Origin: Streptomonospora nanhaiensis
GTDB lineage: Bacteria; Actinomycetota; Actinomycetes; Streptosporangiales; Streptosporangiaceae
Direction: 5' to 3'
DNA length: 64,000 nt
NCBI RefSeq assembly: GCF_013410565.1
Contig: NZ_JACCFO010000001.1
Coordinates: forward strand, 3,100,001 to 3,164,000
The notes beneath the pieces were generated by a model that was not told the DNA's origin, made no database searches, and saw only the letters and a list, made by a program, of their open reading frames with translations. This document shows, piece by piece, positions 1-8,242 of the stretch; the first letter of the stretch is position 1, and every line of letters begins with the position of its first letter. A program made the translations under genes and the position numbers.

Positions 1-1003
1 CGGTCCCGCCGGCGGTGTGCGCGTCATCGGCGCCGTGCGTGCCGCCGGCGGTGCCGGCGTTGTGGGCGTACAGCTCGCGCAGGCGGCGCAGCAGGGCCTC
101 GCGCACGCTGTCGGGCGACAGCACGCGCACCGGGGTGCCCAGGCGCAGCAGGAAGCAGGCCAGCCCGTCGGCGTCGGGGCCGCCGACCTCCACGACGGTG
201 GCGCCGGGGCCGTCCGCCCGGTGGGTGCCGACCGACGGCGGGACCAGGCGCACGGCCCGCTCCATCGGCACGGGCAGGCGCGCCACCGCGTACACCGGGT
301 AGGTGGCGGCGGCCCGGGCGCGCGCGACCAGCGCGGCGGGGTCGGGCGCGCCGGCCGCCTCGACGGGCCGCCCGCTCGGCTCCAGCCCTTGGACCCGGTC
401 GCCCCGGAAGGTCCGCCACTCGCCCCGGGCCACGTCCCGGGCGACCAGGTACCAGCGCCGCCCGGCCCGCACCACGCGGTAGGGGTCGACCTCGCGGACG
501 GTGGCGCGCCCCGCGCGGTCGCGGTAGGACAGGCGCGCCCGCTCGCCCCGGCGGCACGCGGCGGCCAGGTCCAGCAGCGTGCCGGGGGCGATCTGCGGCT
601 CGGCGGGCCCGGGCAGGTGCACCAGCGCCGCGTCCATCGCGCCCAGCCGCTCGGCCACCACCCCCGGCAGCACCTGCCGCAGCTTCAGCAGGGCCGACAG
701 CGCCGCCTGGTCGCCGCCCAGGACCCCGCTGACGGCGGCCTCGCGCAGGGCGACGGCGACCGCCAGCGCCTCCTCCTCGTCCAGGACCAGGGGCGGCATG
801 CGCCGCCCGACTCCGAGGCGGTAGCCGCCCCACGGGCCGGGGTCGGACTCCACCCCGTAGCCCAGCTCCCGCAGCCGCGCGATGTCGCGGCGCACCGTGC
901 GGTCGGTGACCGACAGCCGCTCGGCGAGTTCGCCGCACGTCCACGACGGGCGCGCGGCCAGCAGGGCGACCAGGTGGAGCAGGCGGGCGGACGTGGTGAT
1001 CAC
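1..1003 (-). CDS. WYL-domain HTH transcriptional regulator (partial, 3' end outside window)
   Basis: At least 334 residues are visible and the frame is still open at the left edge. It starts at a GTG (residues MITTSARLL). An N-terminal winged helix (about 10-60, with 'ELAERLSVTDRTVRRDI') is followed by a WYL domain with the hallmark 'RRWYLVARD' at about 155-165. Members of this family are DNA-binding regulators thought to sense nucleic acid or nucleotide ligands. It is divergent from a VOC gene, and the 63-bp intergenic region holds an 11-bp-arm palindrome that could be its operator. The tail visible at the edge is Gly/Ala/His/Thr-rich, so the natural C-terminus is unknown. The family call is firm and the target is inferred. 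Confidence 0.88.
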   Translation of the reverse strand, partial: MITTSARLLHLVALLAARPSWTCGELAERLSVTDRTVRRDIARLRELGYGVESDPGPWGGYRLGVGRRMPPLVLDEEEALAVAVALREAAVSGVLGGDQAALSALLKLRQVLPGVVAERLGAMDAALVHLPGPAEPQIAPGTLLDLAAACRRGERARLSYRDRAGRATVREVDPYRVVRAGRRWYLVARDVARGEWRTFRGDRVQGLEPSGRPVEAAGAPDPAALVARARAAATYPVYAVARLPVPMERAVRLVPPSVGTHRADGPGATVVEVGGPDADGLACFLLRLGTPVRVLSPDSVREALLRRLRELYAHNAGTAGGTHGADDAHTAGGT

Positions 1004-1021
1004 CGTCTGAGTGTGCGGCAG

Positions 1022-1050
1022 CCGACCCGGACCCAACTCGTCCGGGTCGG
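1022..1050. promoter_or_regulatory. Palindrome between WYL regulator and VOC gene (candidate operator)
   Basis: Perfect inverted repeat: arms CCGACCCGGAC and GTCCGGGTCGG with a 7-nt spacer. It lies between two divergent genes, just upstream of the VOC -10 hexamer. A binding site for the adjacent regulator is an inference from position. Confidence 0.4.
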
Positions 1051-1054
1051 GTTC

Positions 1055-1060
1055 TAGGGT
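1055..1060 (+). promoter_or_regulatory. -10 hexamer TAGGGT of VOC gene (leaderless)
   Basis: TAGGGT ends 6 nt before the ATG at 1067 and no Shine-Dalgarno is present. This is the geometry of leaderless actinobacterial transcripts. Confidence 0.4.
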
Positions 1061-1066
1061 CCCTGC

Positions 1067-1459
1067 ATGAACTCCGAAGCCGCACCCGCGGGCGCGCCCG
1101 CCTTCCGCTACGCCGCCGTCACGTTCGACTGCGCCGACCCCGCCGAGATGGCCCGCTTCTACGGCGGCCTGCTCGGCCTGCCGGTGGTCTACTCAAGCGA
1201 CCACTTCGTCCTGCTCGGCCGCGAGGGGGCGCCCGGGCTGGGGTTCAACCGCCTGGCGGACTACCGGCGCCCGACCTGGCCGGACCCCGCGCAGGAGAAG
1301 CAGGCCCACATCGAACTGGGCGTGGACGACCTCGACGACGCCCAGGCCCACCTGGTCGCCAACGGCGCGGTCGCGCCGGAGTTCCAGCCCAGCCCCGACC
1401 GGTGGCGGGTCCTGCTCGACCCCGCCGGGCACCCGTTCTGCATCTCCACCATGGTCTGA
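1067..1459 (+). CDS. VOC-superfamily (glyoxalase-like) protein
   Basis: A 130-residue protein with the paired beta-alpha-beta-beta-beta pattern of the vicinal oxygen chelate fold: 'AAVTFDCADPAEMARFYGGLLG' type start (about 15-37) and a C-terminal half ending 'LLDPAGHPFCI'. The length is normal for a single-chain glyoxalase-like (PF18029 type) member. Such proteins bind a divalent metal and act on varied small substrates, or serve as resistance proteins; nothing in the sequence identifies the substrate. The ATG is preceded by a -10 box at leaderless spacing. It is divergently transcribed from the WYL regulator and may be its target, which is inference. Confidence 0.85.
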   Translation: MNSEAAPAGAPAFRYAAVTFDCADPAEMARFYGGLLGLPVVYSSDHFVLLGREGAPGLGFNRLADYRRPTWPDPAQEKQAHIELGVDDLDDAQAHLVANGAVAPEFQPSPDRWRVLLDPAGHPFCISTMV

Positions 1460-1535
1460 CCCGAGGGCGGGGACGGCCCGCCCCGGGCCGCCGCGCGGCC
1501 GGCCGCCGAGGCGGTGCGGCCGCGCGGCGGCGCCG

Positions 1536-4500
1536 TCAGTCGTCGGCCGCGGGGGTGTCGCTGCGCGTGGCCCAGCGCTCGGGGCCGGGGGTCCTCCGGC
1601 GGGCGTCGTGGCCGTAGGCCGCCATGCCCTCCACCACGCGGCGGGCCTCGGTGATCTCGCGCCCGGTGGCGCGCGCCCGGATCGGGCCGGGCGGGGTGTC
1701 GACGTCGACCTCCGCCACCCCGCGCCTCCGGGCGAGCGGGCCGGCGCTCATCCGGATGGTCTGGGTCCGCGCGTGCGGGACGATCTCGGTGACCTCGCAC
1801 AGCCGGCCGCGCCGGGCCACGTACAGGTGCTCGTCGACGCCGAGGGCGCCGTCGCGCGGGCGGCCGGTCAGCGCCGGGTGCAGCGCCACCCCGCGGGCGT
1901 CGGTGCCGGGGAACAGCTCGTCGACCAGGGCGTAGGCCAGTTCGCGCGGGGCCACCGGCAGCAGCGTGGAGGAGTCCATCTGCCGCTCGCCGACGTAGCC
2001 GGCGACGTTGGCCTCGACGCGCACCACGCCCAGCGAGCGCCACAGCAGCGGCTCCACGATCCGCACCGCCTGCACGCGGTCGGGCGGGACCGTCTGCATG
2101 CGGGCCTGGAACACGCCGTAGCGCAGCCGCAGGCCGTCCGGCGACAGGGACGCGTAGAAGTCGGTGTAGCGGGTGAGCGGGCCCAGGAAGCCGCGCATGA
2201 GGCCCAGCATCAGCGGGATGGCGCCGCCGAGGACCCCGGGCTCGCCCATGGCGAACCCGGCCACCACCAGCAGCAGGAAGAGCATGGTGGCGCCCAGGAC
2301 CGGCAGCCGGAACGTCATGGCGGCCAGCAGCAGCCCGAACGGGAGCTTGTAGAAGGGCGCCTCGGGCGCCTCGGGCGTGCTGCCCGAGAGCCCGGCGGCG
2401 TGGGCGAGCAGCGCGGCGCGGAACCGCTCGGCGGTCTCCCAGCGCAGGTAGCGCAGCCGGATCTCGCTGGCGTCGCCGCCGGCCAGCTCGACCCGCAGTT
2501 CGGCCAGGCCGAGGACCTGCATCAGCAGCGGCCGCACGACGTCGACCGCCTGGAGGCGGCTGAGCGGGATCTCGCGCGAGGAGCGGCGCACCAGGCCGGA
2601 GTGGACCACGAGGTGGTCCTCGCGCAGCCCGAACGAGGACTGCCACCAGGAGAGCAGCGCGAACGCGGTGGTGCCGCAGGCCAGGGCGACGGTCGCCAGG
2701 AAGAGCCAGCCCAGGCCGAGCTCGCTCAGCAGCGGGCCGGGCAGGGCGATGAACACCACCGTGACCAGGACGACCTGGAACGGGACGGTGGCCCAGTGGG
2801 TGCGGTGGGCGCCGCGCGTGATGTCGGGCTCGGGGCGGCGCGGCCGGTCGGGCTCTCCCAGGTACCCCGGGGAGCCGGGGTGGCCGTGGTGCGGCCCCTG
2901 CGGCCCGGTGGAGGGCGGCAGGAACCGCACGGAGGCGCCGCCGGGCGGCCCGCCCGGTGCCCCGTGGTGGGCCGCGGCGAACCCGGCGGGGCTCGCGGGG
3001 TGGGCGACGGACCCGGGGTGACCCATGGGGCCGGCGGCGGTGCCGAGCGGGTGGGGCGCCGGGGCCGGACCGGCGGGGTGCCCCGGCGGCGCCGCCGGGG
3101 CGGGGCCGGGCGCACCGGGGTCTGCCGGACGCCCGGGCCCCGAGGGTTCGGGGCCTCCCGCCCCCGGGCGCGGTCCCGCGCCCGGCGGGCCGGCGGTATC
3201 CCCCGGGCCCCCGGGGCCTCCGGTCCCGCCGGGACCGCCGGGCCGTCCCGGGGCGGAGGAGTGCCCGTGGGCCCACGGCCCGCCGGGAACCGACGGATAG
3301 CCGTGCGGCGAGGGGAATCCGTACGCGCTCGGACCGTCCGGGGCCCCGGAGGACCCGGCGGCCGGGCGGTCCGGGCCCGGAGCAGCCTGCGGACGCGAGC
3401 CCGAGGCGTCGTGCGGGTACGGGCCCTGAGCGGGGTGGGGGTGCCGGCCCTGCGCGGCGTGCGGGTACCCGGTGTGCTGAGCGGCGGACGGGTACGGACC
3501 CGCGTAGGCGGCGGGCACCGGGTAGGCACCGGCGACGGGCCCGGTCGCGGCGGGCACCAGCCGGGGCCGCCGGCGCCCTCCCCCCGGCGGCCCGGCCCGG
3601 TCGGCGCCACCGGGGGCACCCGGCCCTTCGGCGTCCTCGGTCGGCCGCCCTTCGCCGGCGCCCCGGTACCAGGTCACCGCACTGTCCCCGGCATCGTCGC
3701 CACGGCCGCCGCCGGCCACGGCCCCTCGGCCCGGCCGGGACCCCCCGTCGGGCTCGGAGCCGCCATCGGCACCGGACGCGGACTCGGGCGGCTCCTCAGC
3801 GGATCCGCCGCCGCGCGGCACACCCTCCGCCGGGGCACCCCCGCCCTCCGGCGCGGGAGCCCGGCCCTCGCGCGGCGCTCCGGCGGCTGCGCCGCCTGCG
3901 CCGCCACCCGGCGCGGAGGGGTCCTCCCCGCGCCGCGCGAACGGCCCCACGCCCGCACCGGAGGGGTCGGGCCCGCTCTGCACGAACGCCGCGGCCGCCG
4001 GCGAGTAGTACGGCCGGTCGACCACCGGCGGCGGCACCGCCAGGTCGTCGTCGCCCGCGCCGCGCTCCTCGGCGCCGCCCGGTCCCCGCGCGCCGCCGGA
4101 CGGCTCGCCCGGCCCCAGGTCCCCGCCGGCACCGGTCTCCGGCACGGACGCCCCTCCGCCGGGACCGCCCCGCGCGGTTCCCGCACCGGGGCGCGCGGCG
4201 GGGGCGTCGTGGCCCTCGCCGCTCACGGGGTCGCGCTCAGGGCCGGTGGGGTCGCCCGCCGCCGGGGACCGCCGACCGCCCGGCGGCACGGCACGGCCCT
4301 CGTCACCCGGACCGGTCGGATCCCCGCCGCCGGACGCTCGCCGCCCGCGTCCCCCGGGCGCGCCCTCGGCGCCGAACGCCGACCGGCCGCCATCGGCGCC
4401 GACGGTGTCGGGTCCGCTCTGCACGAACGCCGCGGCCGCCGACGAGTAGTACGGCCGGTCGACGACCGGCGGCCGGGGGATGTGCTCGGGGCGGTGGGTG

Positions 4501-5216
4501 TCGGTGGGCGCGGTGGCCGGCCGCAGGCCCGAGGGGCCGGGCGTGCCGGGACGGTCGGTGAACCAGGCCAGGGTCTGGCCGCCGCGCCGCCCTTCGGCGT
4601 CGCCCCAGGCGCGTGCCTCGGCGTCCCGTCCACCGCGCCCGGCGCGGCCGCCGCCCGCTCCGGTGTCGGTCGGGGCCCCGGTCCCGCGCTCGGGGCGCGC
4701 GGACTCGGCGCCCTCGGGGAGGGGGCCGGCCGCGTGGTCGGCGCGCGCCGACGCGGCGCCTTCATCGCCGGGGGAGGCCGCGGCCCGGGCTTCGGCGGGG
4801 TCCCGGCCGGCGCCTCGTGCGGGCGGCGGAGGGCCGGGCACCGGGTCCGCGTGGGCGGTGCGGCCGTCCGCGGGGCCGTGCTCGGGTGCACCCGGCGGCC
4901 GCTCCTCGGGGCGGGCGGGGGCGGCGGTGTCCACCGGGCCGCCGCGCTCGTTCGGCGGGACCTCGGGCTCCGCCGCGGGGGCGGCTTCGGCGCCCGAGGC
5001 GGCGGGCTGCGCCGCCTCCCGGTGCTCCCGGTTTCGGTCACCGGGACCGCTCGGTTCCGGCGCACCGGATCGGGGGGCGCCCCTGGCGGCCGCCGGTTCG
5101 TCCGCCCCCGAGGGATCGCCGAACCAGCGCGCGTCCGGCGGAAGACCCGCCCCCCGCCCGCGCCCGTCGTCGGGTTCGCGCGGTTCGGACGCGGCGTTGT
5201 CCTTGGCGTCGCTCAC
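1536..5216 (-). CDS. PH-domain (bPH_2/YdbT-like) membrane protein with giant low-complexity N-terminus
   Basis: 1226 residues from a GTG preceded by GGAGGAAG. Residues 1-795 are Pro/Gly/Ala/Glu-rich and apparently disordered, with the phrase 'PPVVDRPYYS' plus 'AAAAFVQSGPD' repeated twice and isolated aromatic islands ('ARWFGDPSG', 'LAWFTDRPG', 'VTWYRGAG'). From about 800 the protein matches the YdbT architecture: TM hairpin (about 812-855), PH domain (about 865-940), TM hairpin (about 960-1015), then two more PH-like segments ('RLQAVDVVRPLL', 'RVQAVRIVEPLL'). YdbT-type proteins are usually around 490 residues, so the N-terminal extension is the oddity. It lies downstream of its usual YdbS-like partner. 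The role at the membrane is unknown, and the disordered part may face the cytoplasm. Confidence 0.85.
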   Translation of the reverse strand: MSDAKDNAASEPREPDDGRGRGAGLPPDARWFGDPSGADEPAAARGAPRSGAPEPSGPGDRNREHREAAQPAASGAEAAPAAEPEVPPNERGGPVDTAAPARPEERPPGAPEHGPADGRTAHADPVPGPPPPARGAGRDPAEARAAASPGDEGAASARADHAAGPLPEGAESARPERGTGAPTDTGAGGGRAGRGGRDAEARAWGDAEGRRGGQTLAWFTDRPGTPGPSGLRPATAPTDTHRPEHIPRPPVVDRPYYSSAAAAFVQSGPDTVGADGGRSAFGAEGAPGGRGRRASGGGDPTGPGDEGRAVPPGGRRSPAAGDPTGPERDPVSGEGHDAPAARPGAGTARGGPGGGASVPETGAGGDLGPGEPSGGARGPGGAEERGAGDDDLAVPPPVVDRPYYSPAAAAFVQSGPDPSGAGVGPFARRGEDPSAPGGGAGGAAAGAPREGRAPAPEGGGAPAEGVPRGGGSAEEPPESASGADGGSEPDGGSRPGRGAVAGGGRGDDAGDSAVTWYRGAGEGRPTEDAEGPGAPGGADRAGPPGGGRRRPRLVPAATGPVAGAYPVPAAYAGPYPSAAQHTGYPHAAQGRHPHPAQGPYPHDASGSRPQAAPGPDRPAAGSSGAPDGPSAYGFPSPHGYPSVPGGPWAHGHSSAPGRPGGPGGTGGPGGPGDTAGPPGAGPRPGAGGPEPSGPGRPADPGAPGPAPAAPPGHPAGPAPAPHPLGTAAGPMGHPGSVAHPASPAGFAAAHHGAPGGPPGGASVRFLPPSTGPQGPHHGHPGSPGYLGEPDRPRRPEPDITRGAHRTHWATVPFQVVLVTVVFIALPGPLLSELGLGWLFLATVALACGTTAFALLSWWQSSFGLREDHLVVHSGLVRRSSREIPLSRLQAVDVVRPLLMQVLGLAELRVELAGGDASEIRLRYLRWETAERFRAALLAHAAGLSGSTPEAPEAPFYKLPFGLLLAAMTFRLPVLGATMLFLLLVVAGFAMGEPGVLGGAIPLMLGLMRGFLGPLTRYTDFYASLSPDGLRLRYGVFQARMQTVPPDRVQAVRIVEPLLWRSLGVVRVEANVAGYVGERQMDSSTLLPVAPRELAYALVDELFPGTDARGVALHPALTGRPRDGALGVDEHLYVARRGRLCEVTEIVPHARTQTIRMSAGPLARRRGVAEVDVDTPPGPIRARATGREITEARRVVEGMAAYGHDARRRTPGPERWATRSDTPAADD
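3965..4034. repeat. 70-bp direct repeat copy 1 (PYYS/FVQSGPD motif)
   Basis: Near-identical to 4405-4474; both encode the same motif inside the disordered region of the PH-domain protein. The high nucleotide identity suggests a recent internal duplication or gene conversion. Confidence 0.75.
4405..4474. repeat. 70-bp direct repeat copy 2 (PYYS/FVQSGPD motif)
   Basis: Second copy of the repeat at 3965-4034, about 440 bp away and in the same reading frame, with only a few mismatches. Confidence 0.75.
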
Positions 5217-5549
5217 CGTTGGCTTCCTCCCCGTGCTGGCGGGCCTGTTCTGCGGCCGCTGGTCCTACCGGTCGACGGCATCGGCGCGGCCGCCCCGCTC
5301 GCGCGGCGTGCCGGGTCGGCGCACGCGGCTGCCGCACGCGCGCTCCGCCCGCGCGGCGGACTTCGCGGTGCGCCGCCCGCTCCCGGGCAGAACGCGCGGC
5401 ACTCCGCATACGGTGCCCGAAGACGCGCCGCGATCCCGTGCGGCGCGCCGCTCGGCCCTCTGCCCTCCGCCGCGAGCGGCGGTCCGGACCGGGTGCGCGG
5501 GACGCCCTGCGCGGGCGCGGCGCCGCGGCCGAGCGGCCGACCGCATCGG
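5217..5549. other. Gap between the two PH-domain genes
   Basis: 333 bp of GC-rich DNA. Only the Shine-Dalgarno of the downstream PH gene, next to 5216, is recognisable. No credible coding region, hairpin terminator or RNA is seen. Confidence 0.5.
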
Positions 5550-6170
5550 CTACAGCCCCGTCGAGAAGGTCTCGCTCCGCGCCGCGAGGCGGTCGCGCAG
5601 GCGCACGGCGTCGTCCAGCGGGAGTCCGGGAATGCGGGTGTCGGCGGTCGTGGCGGCCGTGCGCACCCGCACCGTGGCCATGCCCAGCGCCTGTTCGAGC
5701 AGGTTGGAGGTGACGTCCACCACCTGCATCCGGCCGTAGGGGATGACGACGAGCTGGCGCGTGACCACCCCGTAGGTCAGGTAGAAGTCGGTCTCGCCCT
5801 CGGCGTGGCCCCACGAGGCGCACACGCGCTCGGCGAGCACCCAGCCCCCCGCGGAGGCGGCCACCAGCAGGACGACCCACACCACGGCCCACGGCCACCC
5901 CCACGTCCACAGCGCGGCGCCGCCGAGCAGGAGCGCGGGCACGGCCACGGCCAGGAGGGTCAGGCGCCGGTAGAGGGTCAGGGAGGCCGACACGCGGCTC
6001 CACGAGGTGCCCTCGGGCGCAGCGAAGGCGGTCTCCAGCGCGGAGCGCGCGGTGGAGCGGCCGCCGGGGTCGTCGGCGGACACGGCCGACGGGGCGTCGT
6101 CGGAGCGCGGACCGGATTCGGTCCGCTGCGGTGCTGACTCAGACGCGGCAAAGTCCACGATTCCAGTCAA
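5550..6170 (-). CDS. PH-domain (bPH_2/YdbS-like) membrane protein
   Basis: About 206 residues: an acidic, Ser/Pro-rich cytoplasmic N-terminus (1-55), two adjacent transmembrane helices (about 70-108, 'LTLLAVAVPALLLGGAALW' and 'WAVVWVVLLVAASAGG'), then one PH domain with 'YGVVTRQLVVIPYGRMQVVDV'. This is the small partner of the YdbS/YdbT pair, and its larger partner lies just downstream on the same strand. The function of the pair is not established. The start is uncertain: TTG at 6170 is used here, GTG at 6158 is equally possible, and neither has a strong Shine-Dalgarno. Confidence 0.85.
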   Translation of the reverse strand: MTGIVDFAASESAPQRTESGPRSDDAPSAVSADDPGGRSTARSALETAFAAPEGTSWSRVSASLTLYRRLTLLAVAVPALLLGGAALWTWGWPWAVVWVVLLVAASAGGWVLAERVCASWGHAEGETDFYLTYGVVTRQLVVIPYGRMQVVDVTSNLLEQALGMATVRVRTAATTADTRIPGLPLDDAVRLRDRLAARSETFSTGL

Positions 6171-6392
6171 TCATCCCGATGCCACTCCGCGGCGGCACGG
6201 CGCACATACGCCCCCGGATGGGCGCGTTCCGCCCGGGGCGGCGCCACTTCGCGCGCACCGTGCCCGCCCCGGCCCACGAACCCGCCGTTCACCGGCTCGG
6301 GCACCCGGCACCGGCCACCCACCGCACGGACGCCGCCGGCCGCCCCGGCCCACGCCCGCGCGCCTCGGCCGCCGCGGCCCGCGGCCAGGGGC

Positions 6393-6881
6393 TCAGCGTC
6401 GCGGCCGCTCGGGCTCCGCTTCGCGCCAGGCCGTGACCGTTGCCCGCGCCCAGTCGGTGAGCCGGTCCGCGAACCCCTCGGCCGGGAACGTGCCGTCCTG
6501 GGCGACGTCGGCGATGGTGACGGCGAAGGCCGCCGGCGGCGCGGCCACCGCGGGAGCGTCCGCGCCCGGGAACAGTCCCGGCAGCGCCGCGCCGCGGTTG
6601 CGGTGGGAGTTGGCGCGCCGGGAGCGCTCGGAGATCCGCACGGCGGCCTCGGCGCCCCTGTCCAGGTAGGCCGTCAGCAGCGCCCAGGCCCGGTCCCGGT
6701 CGGCGGCGGGCCGCCGGCCCGCGTGCTGGAGCAGGTAGCAGGAGACCGTGACACCGTGCAGCGGGCCCCAGGGCGGCCGCCGCGCGTGGTCCAGCGCGAG
6801 CACGGCGTGAAACAGCTCCTCGCACGACGGCGGGCCCGCCGGGGCACCGCACTCGGGACACCGTGCCATGGGCCGTTCCAT
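6393..6881 (-). CDS. DUF5946 family protein
   Basis: 162 residues. The ATG at 6881 is chosen because GGAGG sits 8 nt upstream. The N-terminus has 'MARCPECGAP' (a CxxC pair) followed by a third Cys ('PSCEELF'), then 'LHGVTVSCYLLQH', the signature of DUF5946 proteins; this pattern could bind a metal but that is not shown. The C-terminal half ends in a Trp-rich helix ('DWARATVTAWRE'). Function is unknown. About 120 bp upstream is a promoter with the 19-bp spacer and dyad typical of MerR-family activation, so expression may be inducible. No MerR gene is in the window. Confidence 0.75.
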   Translation of the reverse strand: MERPMARCPECGAPAGPPSCEELFHAVLALDHARRPPWGPLHGVTVSCYLLQHAGRRPAADRDRAWALLTAYLDRGAEAAVRISERSRRANSHRNRGAALPGLFPGADAPAVAAPPAAFAVTIADVAQDGTFPAEGFADRLTDWARATVTAWREAEPERPRR

Positions 6882-7008
6882 GGCGCCCACCTCCGATCAC
6901 GCGGCGGCGCGGGCACCGCGCGCGCCTTCCCCTGCTCGCACGGCCGCCCCTCGGCCGCCGCCAACGGCGCCGACCGCTCCTACGCGGACTCCGCGGCGCC
7001 GGGGCGTC

Positions 7009-7039
7009 AGCGTAGGGCCTCCCCTCACGGGAGGGTCAA
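7009..7039 (-). promoter_or_regulatory. MerR-type promoter/operator upstream of DUF5946 gene
   Basis: On the minus strand: -35 TTGACC, exactly 19 bp spacer, -10 TACGCT. The spacer holds the dyad CTCCC-gtga-GGGGAG. An over-long 19-bp spacer with a centred dyad is the hallmark of MerR-family controlled promoters. It points at the DUF5946 gene, whose start is about 120 bp downstream. Confidence 0.6.
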
Positions 7040-7115
7040 CGGCGGGACCGGCGCCGCCCGCACCTCCGGGCCCGCGCCCCGCGGACCGCGATCCGCGGGC
7101 CCGCCGGCCGCGCCC

Positions 7116-7715
7116 TCATGTCCGGGGGCCGCCGGGCTGCCCCTCGCCCGGCACCCGGCAGGCGTGCTCCAGGAACAGGGCGGCCGCCAGCAGCAGCACG
7201 CCGGAGGCCAGCGTGCCCGCCGCGGTGAACGCGTCGGCGCGGACGTCCGCGGCCGTCAGCCGGTCGGCCAGGACCACCAGCATGCCGCCGAAGGCGCCGA
7301 TCACCACCGAGGCGAACACCGCGCTGGCCTTGGCCAGCGCCACCAGCCGGGCCGCGCTCAGCGGCTCCATCGGCTCGGTTCCGGGCACCCGGCGGATGCG
7401 GCGTCGGGTGTGCACGGCGGTGATCCCCTCGCCCACGGCCAGCAGACCGAGGGTCGGGATGGCCGTCCAGGGCAGCAGCGGGATGTCGCCGTAGAACCGG
7501 TCCACCAGCAGGTAGCCCGCCAGCGCGCTGAGCACGATGACCACCACCGGCATGCGCCACCCCGTGGGACGCACCCGGCCCCCGCCGTCGCCGGGCTCGC
7601 GGGCCGCGCCGCCGCGGCCGGGGTCCTCGGGCCCCGGCTCGCCCGGCTCCCACGCGCCGCCGTGCATCGCGTGCCAGTGGCCGCCCGCGGCGCGCCGGTC
7701 GTCATCGTGGTACAT
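7116..7715 (-). CDS. DUF3180 membrane protein
   Basis: 199 residues. A Gly/Asp/His-rich cytoplasmic N-terminus (1-50) is followed by four predicted membrane helices, at about 53-75 ('PVVVIVLSALAGYLLVDRF'), 82-100, 125-150 and 160-185. This matches the actinobacterial DUF3180 family, which almost always follows folK. Here folK ends only 5 bp upstream, so the two are probably cotranscribed. Function is unknown; synteny with folate synthesis is the only clue. The start ATG is supported by the short gap to folK. Confidence 0.85.
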   Translation of the reverse strand: MYHDDDRRAAGGHWHAMHGGAWEPGEPGPEDPGRGGAAREPGDGGGRVRPTGWRMPVVVIVLSALAGYLLVDRFYGDIPLLPWTAIPTLGLLAVGEGITAVHTRRRIRRVPGTEPMEPLSAARLVALAKASAVFASVVIGAFGGMLVVLADRLTAADVRADAFTAAGTLASGVLLLAAALFLEHACRVPGEGQPGGPRT

Positions 7716-7720
7716 ACGCC

Positions 7721-8242
7721 TCAGTCCGGAAACCGCAGTTCAAGGTCGTCCCGCCGCCGCAGCTCCTGGTCGGCGACGGCGGCCAGCAGCTCGCGCACGG
7801 CGCCGCGCCCGGGGATCTCGGCGCCGGGGTCGATGTCGGCCCACGGCCGCAGCACGAACGCCCGCTCGTGCGCCCGCGGGTGCGGCAGCGTGAGCCGGGG
7901 GTCGTCGCTGCGCTCCCCCGCCACCGCGATGATGTCGACGTCGAGCGTGCGCGGCCCCCAGCGCACCTCGCGCACCCGCTGGAACGCCTCCTCCACCGCC
8001 AGCGCGCGCTCCAGCACCGCCTCGGCGGGCAGCGCGGTGTCGGCGGCCACGACCGCGTTGAGGAACGGCCCCTGCTCGGGCCCGCCCACCGGCGCGGTCT
8101 CGTAGACGGGCGACACCGCCCGGGGCACCAGCAGCCGCGCCTCGAACAGCGCGTCGACCGCGCCCTGGAGGGCCGCCATGCGGTCGCCCAGGTTGCTGCC
8201 CAGCGCCAGCACCACCCGCCGGGCCGCCGACCGCGCGCTCAC
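7721..8242 (-). CDS. folK: 2-amino-4-hydroxy-6-hydroxymethyldihydropteridine diphosphokinase
   Basis: 173 residues. It transfers pyrophosphate from ATP to 6-hydroxymethyl-dihydropterin, the step before dihydropteroate synthase. The sequence shows 'VVLALGSNLGDR' at the N-terminus, 'VYETAPVG' and 'FLNAVV', and the signature 'GPRTLDVDII' followed by 'LTLPHPRAHERAFVL'. The GTG start overlaps the folB stop by 4 bp (GTGA), giving translational coupling and excluding the longer upstream reading. It is part of the folP-NTF2-folB-folK chain. Confidence 0.95.
   Translation of the reverse strand: MSARSAARRVVLALGSNLGDRMAALQGAVDALFEARLLVPRAVSPVYETAPVGGPEQGPFLNAVVAADTALPAEAVLERALAVEEAFQRVREVRWGPRTLDVDIIAVAGERSDDPRLTLPHPRAHERAFVLRPWADIDPGAEIPGRGAVRELLAAVADQELRRRDDLELRFPD

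Noticed and set aside
1608-6137. Very long open frames antisense to the PH-domain genes (up to about 1500 codons)
   Set aside because: GC-rich DNA leaves the opposite frames free of stops; composition is Arg/Pro/Gly/Ala-only and the real genes are on the other strand.
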